Assembly: GCA_024635655.1 (NCBI GenBank)
Contig: JAGXIL010000024.1
Coordinates: 1-64,000 of the forward strand
Direction: 5' to 3'
DNA length: 64,000 nt
Source of the DNA: Gillisia sp.
GTDB taxonomy: Bacteria; Bacteroidota; Bacteroidia; Flavobacteriales; Flavobacteriaceae
Shown here: positions 43,095 to 53,299 of the stretch, one piece after another
Position numbering within the stretch: the stretch's first letter is position 1
Layout: each line of letters begins with the position of its first letter
Notes under the pieces: generated by a model
Databases searched by the model: none
What the model saw: the letters and a program-made list of their open reading frames with translations, nothing else
Told to the model about the DNA's origin: nothing
Position numbers and translations under genes: made by a program

Positions 43095-44615
43095 ATGCAG
43101 AAGCGCAATCTCAGTTTTTGGGAAATATGGAACATGAGTTTCGGTTTCCTGGGCATACAGTTTGGTTTTGCCTTACAGAATGCCAATACTTCCCGAATTT
43201 TTGAAACTCTTGGTGCAGATATAGAAGATATTCCTATTCTGTGGATTGCTGCTCCCGTAACCGGATTAGTAGTGCAGCCCATAATTGGATATTTTAGTGA
43301 CCGAACATGGACCCGATTAGGAAGAAGAAGGCCTTATTTTCTTATAGGAGCCATTTTGTCTTCGCTTGCCTTGTTCATTATGCCCAATTCTCCTACTTTA
43401 TGGGTTGCAGCCGGAACCTTATGGATTATGGATGCTTCTATTAATATTTCCATGGAGCCCTTCCGGGCCTTTGTGGGAGACAATCTCCCGGAGCGGCAAA
43501 GGACGCTGGGTTTTTCTATGCAAAGTTTTTTTATAGGAACAGGTGCCGTAATAGGATCTGCTTTACCATGGATCTTTACCAACTGGATAGGTTTGAACAA
43601 TACAGCTGCGGAAGGGGTTATCCCCGATTCTGTAAAATGGTCTTTTTATGTTGGAGGGGTGGTATTTTTTCTTGCCGTTCTTTGGACGGTTATAAAATCA
43701 AAAGAATATTCTCCTGCTGAACTTGAGAATTTTGAAAAAAGCCGGTTGCAGGCCAATCCCGCTCCCGTAGAGATCATTAACAAAGAGAAGAATATCAGAA
43801 GCCAGCTTATTTCCGGACTAATCATGGCAATTACCGGGGCGGTTTTTTCAATAATGATTTATTTGAATGACCTCACCAAAGAACTTTATATACTGTTTAT
43901 TAGCTTTATTTTTATTGGAGTGCTTTTTATAGCCGCATCTCAACTTCGGTCTAAAGACGTGAGAAATGGATTTACGATCATTATTACCGATATGCTTAAT
44001 ATGCCCACGACCATGAAACAACTGGCATGGGTGCAGTTCTTTTCCTGGTTTGCCTTATTCTCCATGTGGATCTATACCACCCAGGCGGTCACAGGCCACG
44101 TATTTGGAACTTCAGATACAACTTCAGAGTTGTATAATGATGCGGCAGACTGGGTGACCATAATGTTTGGCGTATATAATGGAGTTGCGGCGGCAGTGGC
44201 ATTTCTGTTGCCGGTACTCGCCAGAAGGACCAGTAACAAATTTACTCATATGCTGGCATTAACAGCCGGAGGTTTAGGCCTGCTATCAATTTATTTTGTT
44301 TCAGATAAGATCGGTCTGATCATGGCCATGGTAGGAGTTGGTATTGCGTGGGCAAGTATTTTGTCCATTCCTTATGCCATGCTTTCGGGCTCCTTACCTT
44401 CAGCAAAAATGGGGTACTATATGGGAGTTTTTAATTTCTTTATCGTGATTCCTCAAATTGTAGCAGCTACGATTTTAGGATTTCTTGTCAAGGAGCTATT
44501 TAACAATGAGCCAATTTATGCCTTGATCATAGGAGGTTTTGCTATGATCATTTCAGGGTTATTAACCTTACGGGTAACCACACAACGTAAAATTCATATA
44601 AGTGAACAGCAATAA
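43095..44615 (+). CDS. MFS sugar transporter (SLC45-like), probable maltose permease
   Basis: The 506-aa protein has 12 transmembrane helices of the glycoside-pentoside/SLC45 type. Evidence is LSFWEIWNMSFGFLGIQFGFALQNAN in TM1, the charged loop GYFSDRTWTRLGRRRPYFLIGA, PFRAFVGDNLPERQRT between TM4 and TM5, and WVQFFSWFALFSMWIYTTQAV in TM7. Plant and bacterial relatives carry sucrose or maltose with protons. Lying directly before pgmB (14-bp overlap) and the GH65 phosphorylase, it should bring maltose or short maltodextrins into the cytoplasm. Confidence 0.92.
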   Translation: MQKRNLSFWEIWNMSFGFLGIQFGFALQNANTSRIFETLGADIEDIPILWIAAPVTGLVVQPIIGYFSDRTWTRLGRRRPYFLIGAILSSLALFIMPNSPTLWVAAGTLWIMDASINISMEPFRAFVGDNLPERQRTLGFSMQSFFIGTGAVIGSALPWIFTNWIGLNNTAAEGVIPDSVKWSFYVGGVVFFLAVLWTVIKSKEYSPAELENFEKSRLQANPAPVEIINKEKNIRSQLISGLIMAITGAVFSIMIYLNDLTKELYILFISFIFIGVLFIAASQLRSKDVRNGFTIIITDMLNMPTTMKQLAWVQFFSWFALFSMWIYTTQAVTGHVFGTSDTTSELYNDAADWVTIMFGVYNGVAAAVAFLLPVLARRTSNKFTHMLALTAGGLGLLSIYFVSDKIGLIMAMVGVGIAWASILSIPYAMLSGSLPSAKMGYYMGVFNFFIVIPQIVAATILGFLVKELFNNEPIYALIIGGFAMIISGLLTLRVTTQRKIHISEQQ

Positions 44616-45261
44616 AGGATTTATTTTTGACCTTGACGGAGTCATTGTTGACACCGCCAATTACCATTTTCTGGCCTGGCGTAAGCTCGCCAATAACCTG
44701 GGTTTTGATATTACTGAAGCTCAGAACGAAAAATTAAAAGGTGTGAGCAGGGTAAGATCCCTGGAACAAATTCTGGAATGGGGAAATGTTAGCCTTAGCC
44801 AGGATGAATTCATGGAACAAATGGCATTAAAAAATGACAATTACCTTACCTATATATCTACTATGGATTCCACAGCCATTCTGCCGGGGGTATCCCGGGC
44901 CATTGATCATTTAGTAGAAAATAACATTCCTGTGGCTTTAGGCTCTGCCAGTAAAAATGCCCGCTCTATATTAGAAAGAACAGGATTATATCACAAATTC
45001 AATACAGTTGTTGACGGTAACGATGTCAACAAGGCAAAACCCAATCCCGAGGTGTTTTTAATTGCGGCTTCAAAACTAAAAGTAGAACCATCAAATTGTG
45101 TGGTGTTTGAAGATTCCCAGGCGGGGGTAAAGGCTGCAAATACTGCAAACATGATAAGCATAGGAATTGGAGATAAAAAAGTTTTAGGTGAAGCGCAGCA
45201 TGTCTTCCCTAATTTTGACGAAATTGATACAGAATTTATTAATAAATTATTGAAAGTTTAA
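44602..45261 (+). CDS. pgmB: Beta-phosphoglucomutase
   Basis: The 219-aa HAD-superfamily enzyme interconverts beta-glucose-1-phosphate and glucose-6-phosphate. It has IFDLDGVIVDTANYHFLAW (nucleophile and acid/base Asp pair), the cap domain up to about 85, VALGSASKNA, KAKPNPEVF (Lys) and CVVFEDSQAG (metal Asp). Its frame overlaps the MFS gene by 14 bp and ends 1 bp before the GH65 start. This arrangement matches the beta-anomer product of an inverting maltose phosphorylase. Confidence 0.95.
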   Translation: MNSNKGFIFDLDGVIVDTANYHFLAWRKLANNLGFDITEAQNEKLKGVSRVRSLEQILEWGNVSLSQDEFMEQMALKNDNYLTYISTMDSTAILPGVSRAIDHLVENNIPVALGSASKNARSILERTGLYHKFNTVVDGNDVNKAKPNPEVFLIAASKLKVEPSNCVVFEDSQAGVKAANTANMISIGIGDKKVLGEAQHVFPNFDEIDTEFINKLLKV

Positions 45262-45262
45262 T

Positions 45263-47569
45263 ATGAATCAGGATTATATCATACCAGACAATTGGTCTAT
45301 TATTGAAGAAGGATTTGAAGAGGGACGTGTTAAGTCTTCTGAAAGTTTATTTAGCATCGGAAATGGTGCCATGGGCCAAAGGGCAAATTTTGAAGAATCC
45401 TACACCGGTCCTTCCTTCCCCGGGAGTTACATAGCAGGAGTTTATTATCCCGATAAAACCAAAGTTGGCTGGTGGAAGAATGGCTATCCTGAATATTTTG
45501 CAAAAGTACTTAACGCTCCCAATTGGATTGGAATTAATATCATTGTTAATGGAGAAGCTTTGGATCTTAAGACCTGTAAAATGGTAGAGGATTTCCGAAG
45601 GGAATTAAATATGAAGGAGGGGTGGTACCAAAGAAGTTTTACCGCCACTCTTGCCAATGATCATCAAATCAAGGTGGTATCTACCCGCGTTTTATCCATG
45701 GATCTGGATGAACTTGGAGTGATAAATTATGAAATTGAATCCTTATCGGGCCCCGCTGAAATTACTTTTAAGCCATATTTAGATAGTGGAATAACCAACG
45801 CCGATGCCAACTGGGAGGAAAAATTCTGGAAAACGCTGGAGGTTAAATCGGAAGAACAACAAGGGTTTATAACATCGAAAACCCTTAAAACCGAATATCA
45901 TGCCTGTACCTTTATGCAGTCGCAGGTTTTGCTAAATGGTAAGAAAATTGATGCCGGTTTTTCAGAAGAAACAACAGAGGATAAAATTATTTACTCCTAT
46001 ACCGTAAAGGTAGACAAAGGGGAAAAGGTAAGCCTTCAGAAATTTGCCGGTTATGTTACAGATATGAACCATAGCAGGGAAGAACTGGTAGAGGCCGCAA
46101 GAACTGTGATCTCTAAAGGCATTCAGCTTGGTTTTGAAGAGTTGCTTGCGATGCAGAAAGCAGCCTGGGCAGCGATCTGGGAAATGGCCGATATTTCCAT
46201 TAACGGAGATATTAGGGCACAGCAGGGGATTAGATTTAATATTTTTCAGCTCAATCAAACCTATTCCGGAAAAGACGAACGGCTGAATATAGGACCAAAA
46301 GGATTTACCGGGGAAAAGTATGGAGGAGGTGCCTACTGGGATACAGAAGCTTATTGTATTCCATTCTATATGGCCACCAAAGATCAGCAGGTAGCAAGAA
46401 ACCTTTTGACTTACAGGTATAACCATCTTGAAAAAGCCATTGAAAATGCTGAAAAATTAGGTTTCAAAGATGGTGCAGCTCTCTATCCAATGGTGACCAT
46501 GAACGGGGAAGAAAGTCACAATGAATGGGAGATCACCTTTGAAGAGATCCATCGTAACGGGGCTATGATATTTGCCATTTTTAATTACGTTCGGTTTACA
46601 GGGGATTTTGAATACATTCCCGAAAAAGGCCTTGAAGTGATGATAGCAGTGGCCAGGTTCTGGAAACAACGTGCGAATTTCAGCAAGCCTAAAGGAAAAT
46701 ATGTGATCCTGGGTGTAACAGGGCCTAATGAATACGAGAATAATATAAATAATAACTGGTATACCAATTATATTGCTAAGTGGTGTCTGGAATATTGCAC
46801 CGCCATGGTGAAACAGGTAAAAGATGGCTACAGGGATGATTTTGACAGGATCAAAGGGCATACTAACCTTTCTTATACAGAGGTTCTAAAGTGGAAGGAA
46901 ATAGCAGAAGAAATGTATTTCCCATATTCTGAAGAGCTTGAGGTTTATTTGCAACAGGATAACTTTTTAGATAAAGAGATCATTCCTGTTAAAGATCTGC
47001 ATAAAGATCAGCGGCCTATTAATCAAAAATGGAGCTGGGACAGGATCTTGCGTTCCTGTTATATTAAACAGGCAGATGTTTTACAGGGTTTTTATTTATT
47101 TGAGGAGCAATTCAGCCTGGAATCCATGGAGAAACATTTTGATTTCTATGAACCTTTGACAGTCCACGAATCTTCATTATCTCCCTGTGTTCACAGTATA
47201 CATGCAGCAAGACTGGGGCGTATGGATCAGGCTTATGACTTTTACCTTCGAACCTCCAGGCTTGATCTTGACGATTACAACAATGAAGTTAAAGAAGGTT
47301 GTCATATTACAAGTATGGCCGGAACCTGGATGAGTATTGTGGAAGGATTTGGCGGAATGAGGGTGGTTAAAGATCAGCTGAGTTTCACTCCGCGAATTCC
47401 CAACCAATGGGATTCTTATTCCTTTAAAGTAAACTTCAGGAACCAGATCGTAAAGGTTGAGGTAGCAGCAGATAAATCGCATTTTAGCCTTGAAGGAAAA
47501 GAATCTATTGATATCATAGTAAAAGGAAAAACCATTACTGTTGAGCCAAATTCTCCGGTAACTGTGTAG
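45263..47569 (+). CDS. GH65 disaccharide phosphorylase, probable maltose phosphorylase
   Basis: The 768-aa cytoplasmic enzyme has an N-terminal beta-sandwich (RVKSSESLFSIGNGAMGQRANFEE), an (alpha/alpha)6 barrel and a short C-terminal beta domain. Catalytic features are GEKYGGGAYWDTEAYCIPF, the general acid Glu in GVTGPNEYENNIN, and phosphate-site segments NQKWSWDRILRS, YEPLTVHESSLSPCVHSI and HITSMAGTWMSIVEGFGG. GH65 members phosphorolyse maltose, trehalose or kojibiose with inversion. Coupling with pgmB and alpha-amylases makes maltose the probable substrate. No signal peptide. Confidence 0.94.
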   Translation: MNQDYIIPDNWSIIEEGFEEGRVKSSESLFSIGNGAMGQRANFEESYTGPSFPGSYIAGVYYPDKTKVGWWKNGYPEYFAKVLNAPNWIGINIIVNGEALDLKTCKMVEDFRRELNMKEGWYQRSFTATLANDHQIKVVSTRVLSMDLDELGVINYEIESLSGPAEITFKPYLDSGITNADANWEEKFWKTLEVKSEEQQGFITSKTLKTEYHACTFMQSQVLLNGKKIDAGFSEETTEDKIIYSYTVKVDKGEKVSLQKFAGYVTDMNHSREELVEAARTVISKGIQLGFEELLAMQKAAWAAIWEMADISINGDIRAQQGIRFNIFQLNQTYSGKDERLNIGPKGFTGEKYGGGAYWDTEAYCIPFYMATKDQQVARNLLTYRYNHLEKAIENAEKLGFKDGAALYPMVTMNGEESHNEWEITFEEIHRNGAMIFAIFNYVRFTGDFEYIPEKGLEVMIAVARFWKQRANFSKPKGKYVILGVTGPNEYENNINNNWYTNYIAKWCLEYCTAMVKQVKDGYRDDFDRIKGHTNLSYTEVLKWKEIAEEMYFPYSEELEVYLQQDNFLDKEIIPVKDLHKDQRPINQKWSWDRILRSCYIKQADVLQGFYLFEEQFSLESMEKHFDFYEPLTVHESSLSPCVHSIHAARLGRMDQAYDFYLRTSRLDLDDYNNEVKEGCHITSMAGTWMSIVEGFGGMRVVKDQLSFTPRIPNQWDSYSFKVNFRNQIVKVEVAADKSHFSLEGKESIDIIVKGKTITVEPNSPVTV

Positions 47570-47592
47570 AAACAAGATCACCATTATATAGG

Positions 47593-47615
47593 AACCCGGA
47601 AATTTTTTCCGGGTT
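47593..47615 (+). terminator. Hairpin after the GH65 gene
   Basis: aacccggaa/ttccgggtt perfect arms with a short T loop, 23 bp after the GH65 stop. The 3' T-run is weak (atctttat), so partial termination or mRNA processing between the cytoplasmic and secreted enzyme genes is likely. Confidence 0.55.
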
Positions 47616-47668
47616 ATCTTTATACGGCAATAAAATTATAGGCTTATAAACACTTAAAGAATAAGGCC

Positions 47669-49507
47669 ATGCAAATCAAATTAACCCTTTTACTTTTTTT
47701 CCTGTTTCTTTCTGTAAAAGCCCAGGTAGAAAGAGTTGAACCGCCATTTTGGTGGAGTGACATGAATCAGGCCGAATTGCAGATCATGTTCTACGGAAAG
47801 AATATCGCCGAACACGATATTGTTGTAGCAAAGGATATGATCGTAAAGAATGTGATCAAAACTGAAAATCCCAACTATATCTTTTTAACCCTGGAGACTG
47901 AGGGGCTTCAGCCGGGTGAATATAAGATAGATTTCAGGAAAAACGGAAAAATTGCTTTCAGCGAAAATTATGAATTTAAAACCCGCAGGGAAAATTCTGC
48001 TGAAAGGAAAGGTTTTGATGCTACAGATGCAATTTATCTAATCATGCCTGACCGCTTTGCAAACGGAGATCCCGGAAATGATTCTCATCCCGATGTAACT
48101 GAAAAAGCAAACCGGGAACTGCCCGGCGGCAGGCACGGGGGTGATATACAGGGAATTATAGACAACCTGGATTACCTTAATGATCTTGGAGTAACAGCTA
48201 TATGGAATACTCCTATGCTCGAAGACAACGATCCTGCTTACTCGTACCATACATATGCGCAAAGCGATGTTTATAGAATAGACCCCAGGTACGGGACCAA
48301 TGAAGATTATAAGAGGCTGGCTTCAGAAATGCATAATCGGGACATGAAGTTGATCATGGATTATGTCACCAATCACTGGGGTGCAGAGCACTGGATGATC
48401 AAGGATCTTCCCTCTTATGACTGGATCAATCAGTTTCCCGGCTACGAGAATTCAAATTACAGAATGACAACCCAATATGATCCTCACGTGGCTCATATTG
48501 ATCTTAAATATTGTGTAGATGGCTGGTTCGTTAGGACAATGCCGGACCTCAATCAACAGAATCCGCTGGTACTTAACTACCTCACTCAAAACGCCATCTG
48601 GTGGATCGAATATGCAGACCTTGACGGGTTTCGGGTAGATACCTACTCCTATAATGACAAAGAGGGGATCGCCCAATGGACCAAATCTATTATGGACGAA
48701 TATCCTTATTTCAATATTGTAGGTGAAGTCTGGATGCACGATCAGGCGCAGATCTCTTATTGGCAAAAGGATAGCCCCATTGGTGCTATTCAAAGCTATA
48801 ATTCCAATCTTCCATCTGTAATGGACTTTACTTTGCACGATGCCATTATGGTCATGTTTGACCAAGAAGAAGCTTCGTGGGACCAGGGAATGATCAAAGC
48901 CTATGAAAATTTCGTCAACGATTTTCTATATCCTGATATAGATAATTTGCTTGTTTTTGCGGGAAATCATGATACCAACAGGATCAACGAACAATTTGAC
49001 AATGATCTTGAAAAATACAAACTGGCAATGACCCTGGTTCTTACCACCCGCGGGATCCCGCAACTGTATTACGGGGATGAAATAGGGATGCGCGGAGATA
49101 AAGGAAAAGGGGACGGAGACATACGGCGGGATTTTCCGGGAGGATGGGAAGGCGATGAAATCGATGCCTTTGAGCAAACGGGGCGGAATGAGATGCACGA
49201 TAGCTATCACTCCTTTACCAGGACTTTACTCAACTACAGAAAAAATGCTGAAGTTTTACATTTCGGAAAATTACTGCAATACATTCCTGAAGATAATGTT
49301 TATGTCTATTTCAGGTATAACGATGATGCAAGGATTATGGTGGTGCTGAATAATAGTCCACAGTCACGGGAACTGGATCTTGCCAGGTATGCTGAAGGTT
49401 TGGGAGGAGCAGTAAGCGGCAGGGAAATTTTATCATCTGAAGAAATATCTTTGGACGAAAAATTGATGATCGACGGAAAAACCCCGATGGTGATAGAATT
49501 AAAATAG
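47669..49507 (+). CDS. Periplasmic GH13 cyclomaltodextrinase/neopullulanase (SusA-like)
   Basis: The 612-aa protein has a cleavable signal peptide (FLSVKAQ) without a lipobox, so it is periplasmic. An N-terminal cyclomaltodextrinase beta domain (PPFWWSDMNQAELQIMFYG) precedes the GH13 barrel: YLIMPDRFANGD, GGRHGGDIQGI, MDYVTNHWG, GFRVDTYSYND (nucleophile), NIVGEVWMHD (Glu) and FAGNHDTNRI (Asp). A C-terminal beta domain follows. It probably trims imported maltodextrins or cyclodextrins to maltose and glucose for the inner-membrane permease. Confidence 0.93.
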   Translation: MQIKLTLLLFFLFLSVKAQVERVEPPFWWSDMNQAELQIMFYGKNIAEHDIVVAKDMIVKNVIKTENPNYIFLTLETEGLQPGEYKIDFRKNGKIAFSENYEFKTRRENSAERKGFDATDAIYLIMPDRFANGDPGNDSHPDVTEKANRELPGGRHGGDIQGIIDNLDYLNDLGVTAIWNTPMLEDNDPAYSYHTYAQSDVYRIDPRYGTNEDYKRLASEMHNRDMKLIMDYVTNHWGAEHWMIKDLPSYDWINQFPGYENSNYRMTTQYDPHVAHIDLKYCVDGWFVRTMPDLNQQNPLVLNYLTQNAIWWIEYADLDGFRVDTYSYNDKEGIAQWTKSIMDEYPYFNIVGEVWMHDQAQISYWQKDSPIGAIQSYNSNLPSVMDFTLHDAIMVMFDQEEASWDQGMIKAYENFVNDFLYPDIDNLLVFAGNHDTNRINEQFDNDLEKYKLAMTLVLTTRGIPQLYYGDEIGMRGDKGKGDGDIRRDFPGGWEGDEIDAFEQTGRNEMHDSYHSFTRTLLNYRKNAEVLHFGKLLQYIPEDNVYVYFRYNDDARIMVVLNNSPQSRELDLARYAEGLGGAVSGREILSSEEISLDEKLMIDGKTPMVIELK

Positions 49508-49570
49508 AAAAGATAATTAACCTGAAAAAGAGAAGATTTGTCCTCGATCAAATCGCTAATAAGAAATCCA

Positions 49571-51451
49571 ATGAGCAGCCGAAAATATAGTTATATCTTA
49601 ATATTAATTTCGGTTTGCATCGGCTGTAAATACGAACCAAAACCTCAGGAAGATCAAGCTATGGAAGAACCTGAAAAAAAGAAAGAGGTAGTCTACCAGG
49701 TCTTTACCCGTTTATTCGGTAATACAAATTCCAATAATAAAGCATGGGGAACTATTGAAGAAAACGGAGTTGGGAAATTCAGTGATTTTACTCCTAAAGC
49801 ATTGCAGGAAATTAAAGAGCTGGGGGTTACATACATTTGGTACACCGGAGTACCGCAACATGCAGTGATCACAGATTATTCAGATTATGGCATTTCCCAG
49901 GATGATCCTGATGTGGTAAAGGGCCGTGCAGGATCTCCTTACGCGGTAAAAGATTACTATAACGTTAATCCCGATCTTGCCGAAGATCCCGCCAACAGGC
50001 TTCAGGAGTTTGAGGAATTGATCGCCCGTACCCATCAGGCAGGATTAAAAGTACTTATTGACATTGTGCCTAATCACGTAGCGAGAAATTACAGGGGTCT
50101 CACCAATCCTGAAGGTGTAACCGATTTTGGAGCAGGCGATGATACAACCGTCACTTATAGCGTAAACAATAATTTTTATTACAACCCCGGAGAAGCTTTT
50201 CAGGTGCCTGATTGGAGGGACGGCTATGAACCACTTGGTGGCGAAAACCATCTTTTAGCCGACGGAAAATTTGATGAAAATCCGGCAAAATGGACCGGGA
50301 ATGGCGCCAGGGAATCTCAACCCGATATGAATGACTGGTATGAGACGGTGAAGATCAATTACGGAATAGACCCCGATGGAAAAAAGGAATTCCCCGATTT
50401 GCCTCAAGACTTTGAAGATGAAGATTACCGTGCCCACTACAATTACTGGAAGGATAAAACAGTGCCGGACTCCTGGAAGAAATTTAAAGATATCACCTTG
50501 TACTGGATAGATAAAGGAGTGGATGGATTTCGTTTTGATATGGCAGAAATGGTGCCGGTTGAATTCTGGAGTTATATGAATTCTGCCATAAAAATGAAGA
50601 ACCCACAGGCTTTTCTGCTTGCAGAAGTATATCAGCCGCATTTGTACAGGGACTACATCAAAAAAGGTAAGATGGATTACCTGTACGATAAGGTGCAGCT
50701 TTATGATACCATTAAAAACGTGATGCAGGGGCATGGAAAAACAGATCATATTCCGCCTATTCAGGAAGACCTGAAGGATATAGAACAGCATATGCTTCAC
50801 TTTCTGGAAAACCACGACGAGCAGCGTATCGCCAGTCCGGAATTTGCAGGAAGTGCTGAAAAGGGAAAGCCGGCCATGGTAGTGTCAGCCACCATTAGTT
50901 CATCTCCAACCCTGGTATATTTTGGCCAGGAACTGGGAGAACCGGGAGCAGAGGATGCCGGTTTTGGAAAACCTTCCAGAACTTCCATTTTTGACTATAT
51001 AGGAGTGCCATCCTATCAACGCTGGGTAAATGACAAACAATTCGACGGCGGAAAATCCACTGCGGAAGAGAAAGATTTACGGGATTTTTATAAACGCCTC
51101 CTGAATTTTACCATAAACAGTCCGGCATTGGTGGGAAATTATAAGGACCTGCACGCTTACAACAGGGAAAATACAGAAAATTATTCAGATAAGGTATTGT
51201 CCTATGCCCGGTGGAGTGAAAACGAAAAGCTTATTATCGTCTCAAATTTTGAGGCACAAAACAGCTACGACTTTAAACTGAAAATTCCGGAAGAACTTAT
51301 CACTTTCTGGGAACTGCAAGATGGCACCTATACTTTTTCAGATCAGCTTTACGAAGATCATACTTCAGAATTAACAGTAGAAAACGGAAGTGGGAGCATT
51401 CAAATCAAGCTGGATCCCCTCCAATCATTTATATTAAAATTTAAGAAATAA
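49571..51451 (+). CDS. GH13 alpha-amylase lipoprotein
   Basis: The ATG at 49571 is chosen because it begins the lipoprotein signal peptide (SVCIGCKYEPKP); the track's TTG at 49538 would add a non-signal tail. The 626-aa protein shows GH13 motifs EVVYQVFTRLFGN, GVTYIWYTGVPQ, VLIDIVPNHVARN, GVDGFRFDMAEM (nucleophile), FLLAEVYQPH (Glu) and HFLENHDEQR (Asp), then a beta C-terminal domain. A long insertion around 185-270 (GGENHLLADGKF...) distinguishes it from its neighbours. It forms a tandem with two other GH13 genes, 1 bp before the next. Confidence 0.92.
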   Translation: MSSRKYSYILILISVCIGCKYEPKPQEDQAMEEPEKKKEVVYQVFTRLFGNTNSNNKAWGTIEENGVGKFSDFTPKALQEIKELGVTYIWYTGVPQHAVITDYSDYGISQDDPDVVKGRAGSPYAVKDYYNVNPDLAEDPANRLQEFEELIARTHQAGLKVLIDIVPNHVARNYRGLTNPEGVTDFGAGDDTTVTYSVNNNFYYNPGEAFQVPDWRDGYEPLGGENHLLADGKFDENPAKWTGNGARESQPDMNDWYETVKINYGIDPDGKKEFPDLPQDFEDEDYRAHYNYWKDKTVPDSWKKFKDITLYWIDKGVDGFRFDMAEMVPVEFWSYMNSAIKMKNPQAFLLAEVYQPHLYRDYIKKGKMDYLYDKVQLYDTIKNVMQGHGKTDHIPPIQEDLKDIEQHMLHFLENHDEQRIASPEFAGSAEKGKPAMVVSATISSSPTLVYFGQELGEPGAEDAGFGKPSRTSIFDYIGVPSYQRWVNDKQFDGGKSTAEEKDLRDFYKRLLNFTINSPALVGNYKDLHAYNRENTENYSDKVLSYARWSENEKLIIVSNFEAQNSYDFKLKIPEELITFWELQDGTYTFSDQLYEDHTSELTVENGSGSIQIKLDPLQSFILKFKK

Positions 51452-51452
51452 T

Positions 51453-53126
51453 ATGAAAAAAATTATAGCCTTAGCGCTAATTTTCCTGACCCTGAGTTGT
51501 AATACCTTTTCAAAAAAGAATGAGACCCGGGAGGAGAATATTGCAGTCTCTAACGAGACTCCGTTTGTTTGGGAAGCGGCCAATATCTATTTTTTACTTA
51601 TTGACAGGTTCAATAATGGCGATAAATCCAATGACGTCAACTTTGACAGAACAGAGGAAACGGCAGTGTTGAGAGGATTTGAAGGAGGAGATATCCAGGG
51701 GGTAACCCAAAAAATAAAAGAAGGATACTTTACAGATCTGGGAATTAATGCCATCTGGATGACTCCGGTAGTAGAGCAAATTCACGGGGCAACCAATGAA
51801 GGCACTGGAAACACCTATGGTTACCACGGGTACTGGACCAAGGATTGGACTGCTATAGATCCCAATTTTGGAACCAGGGAAGAGCTGGCAGAATTGGTTG
51901 AGGCGGCTCACCAAAATGGGATCCGCATCTTATTAGATGCCGTGATCAATCACACCGGTCCGGTGACCGAACAAGATCCTGTATGGCCTGAGGAGTGGGT
52001 GCGAAATGACACCGCCTGTACTTACCAGGATTACGAATCTACTGTCACCTGCACCCTGGTAGAAAACCTTCCGGATATAAGAACGGAAAGTGATGAAGAA
52101 GTAGATTTACCCCCTCAACTGGTAGAGAAATGGAAAGCTGAGGGAAGATACGAAGAAGAGGTAGCCGAGCTGGATGCATTTTTTGAGCGTACAGGGCACC
52201 CCCGTGCTCCCCGTTTCTATATTATGAAATGGCTGGCCGATTATATAACCGATTTTGGAATTGACGGATACCGGGTTGACACCGTTAAACATACCGAAGA
52301 ATATGTTTGGCAGGAATTCCGCGATATCGCAGATCATGCTTTTGCTGAATATAAAGAGAATAATCCTGACAGGGTTTTGGATTTTAATGATTTTTATATG
52401 GTTGGCGAGGTATATAACTACGGGATAAGCAGCGGACAAGAATTTGATTATGGAGACCGGAAAGTGAATTATTTTGATGATGCTTTTGATGCACTTATTA
52501 ATTTTGAGCTTAAATACAATGCAAGGGAGCAGGGCCTTGACAGCATATATACAAAATATAATAATGCGTTGATGACCACTTTTGATGATCATGGCTTTGT
52601 AAATTATCTCACTTCCCATGATGATGGAGATCCCTTTGACAAGGAGAGGGAAAAACCTTTTGAAACTGCAAATGTTCTTCTTCTCACCCCCGGTACATCC
52701 CAGGTTTACTATGGAGATGAATCGGCACGTACTTTAGTGGTTGAAGGAGCTGAAGGAGATGCTAACTTAAGGTCCTTTATGAATTGGGAAGAAGTAGAAT
52801 CAAATGAAGAGACCCAAAAGATACTGGAGCACTGGCAAAAGCTTGGGCAGTTTAGGGCAGCTCATCCGGCGGTGGGAGCCGGAGACCACCAAATGATCTC
52901 TCAGGAGCCATATTATTTCTCCAGGAATTTTGATCATAATGGATTTAATGACCGGGTGGTCATAGGCGTAAATGTTCCGCGGGGAGAGAAAACCATCAAA
53001 GTTTCCGATGTTTTTGAGGAAGGGGAGATCTTAAGAGATGCTTATTCCGGAATTTCTGTGGAAGTTGAGAACGGGCAGGTGGTGATCGTTTCAGATGAAG
53101 AAATGGTTTTGCTGGAGAAGGAATAA
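51453..53126 (+). CDS. GH13 alpha-amylase lipoprotein
   Basis: The 557-aa lipoprotein (lipobox TLSCNTFSKK, no acidic surface signal, so probably periplasmic) carries GH13 motifs ANIYFLLIDRFNNGD, GGDIQGVTQKI, GINAIWMTPVVE, ILLDAVINHTGPV, GIDGYRVDTVKH (nucleophile), FYMVGEVYNYG (Glu) and YLTSHDDGDPFD (Asp). A helical insertion lies at 215-265. It begins 1 bp after the previous gene's stop. With the upstream GH13 pair it gives three different exported amylases in one operon, presumably for linear, branched and cyclic maltodextrins. Confidence 0.93.
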   Translation: MKKIIALALIFLTLSCNTFSKKNETREENIAVSNETPFVWEAANIYFLLIDRFNNGDKSNDVNFDRTEETAVLRGFEGGDIQGVTQKIKEGYFTDLGINAIWMTPVVEQIHGATNEGTGNTYGYHGYWTKDWTAIDPNFGTREELAELVEAAHQNGIRILLDAVINHTGPVTEQDPVWPEEWVRNDTACTYQDYESTVTCTLVENLPDIRTESDEEVDLPPQLVEKWKAEGRYEEEVAELDAFFERTGHPRAPRFYIMKWLADYITDFGIDGYRVDTVKHTEEYVWQEFRDIADHAFAEYKENNPDRVLDFNDFYMVGEVYNYGISSGQEFDYGDRKVNYFDDAFDALINFELKYNAREQGLDSIYTKYNNALMTTFDDHGFVNYLTSHDDGDPFDKEREKPFETANVLLLTPGTSQVYYGDESARTLVVEGAEGDANLRSFMNWEEVESNEETQKILEHWQKLGQFRAAHPAVGAGDHQMISQEPYYFSRNFDHNGFNDRVVIGVNVPRGEKTIKVSDVFEEGEILRDAYSGISVEVENGQVVIVSDEEMVLLEKE

Positions 53127-53256
53127 AATTTCGAAACGTCCATTTACAGATAATATTCATACCGCAACAACGAAAATATAACCCGATGCTAATTTGGAAT
53201 TGGAGTCACGAGAATACAGAATTCTGATAAATCAACAGGTGTTTTCATTAATTTTT

Positions 53257-53288
53257 TAAAAAGGCCATATCATATGAGCCTTTTTTTA
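53257..53288 (+). terminator. Terminator of the maltodextrin operon
   Basis: aaaaaggcc..gagccttttttt: short G/C stem flanked by A and T runs, about 130 bp after the last GH13 stop. It separates the operon from pfkA. Confidence 0.55.
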
Positions 53289-53299
53289 TGAGTTATTAA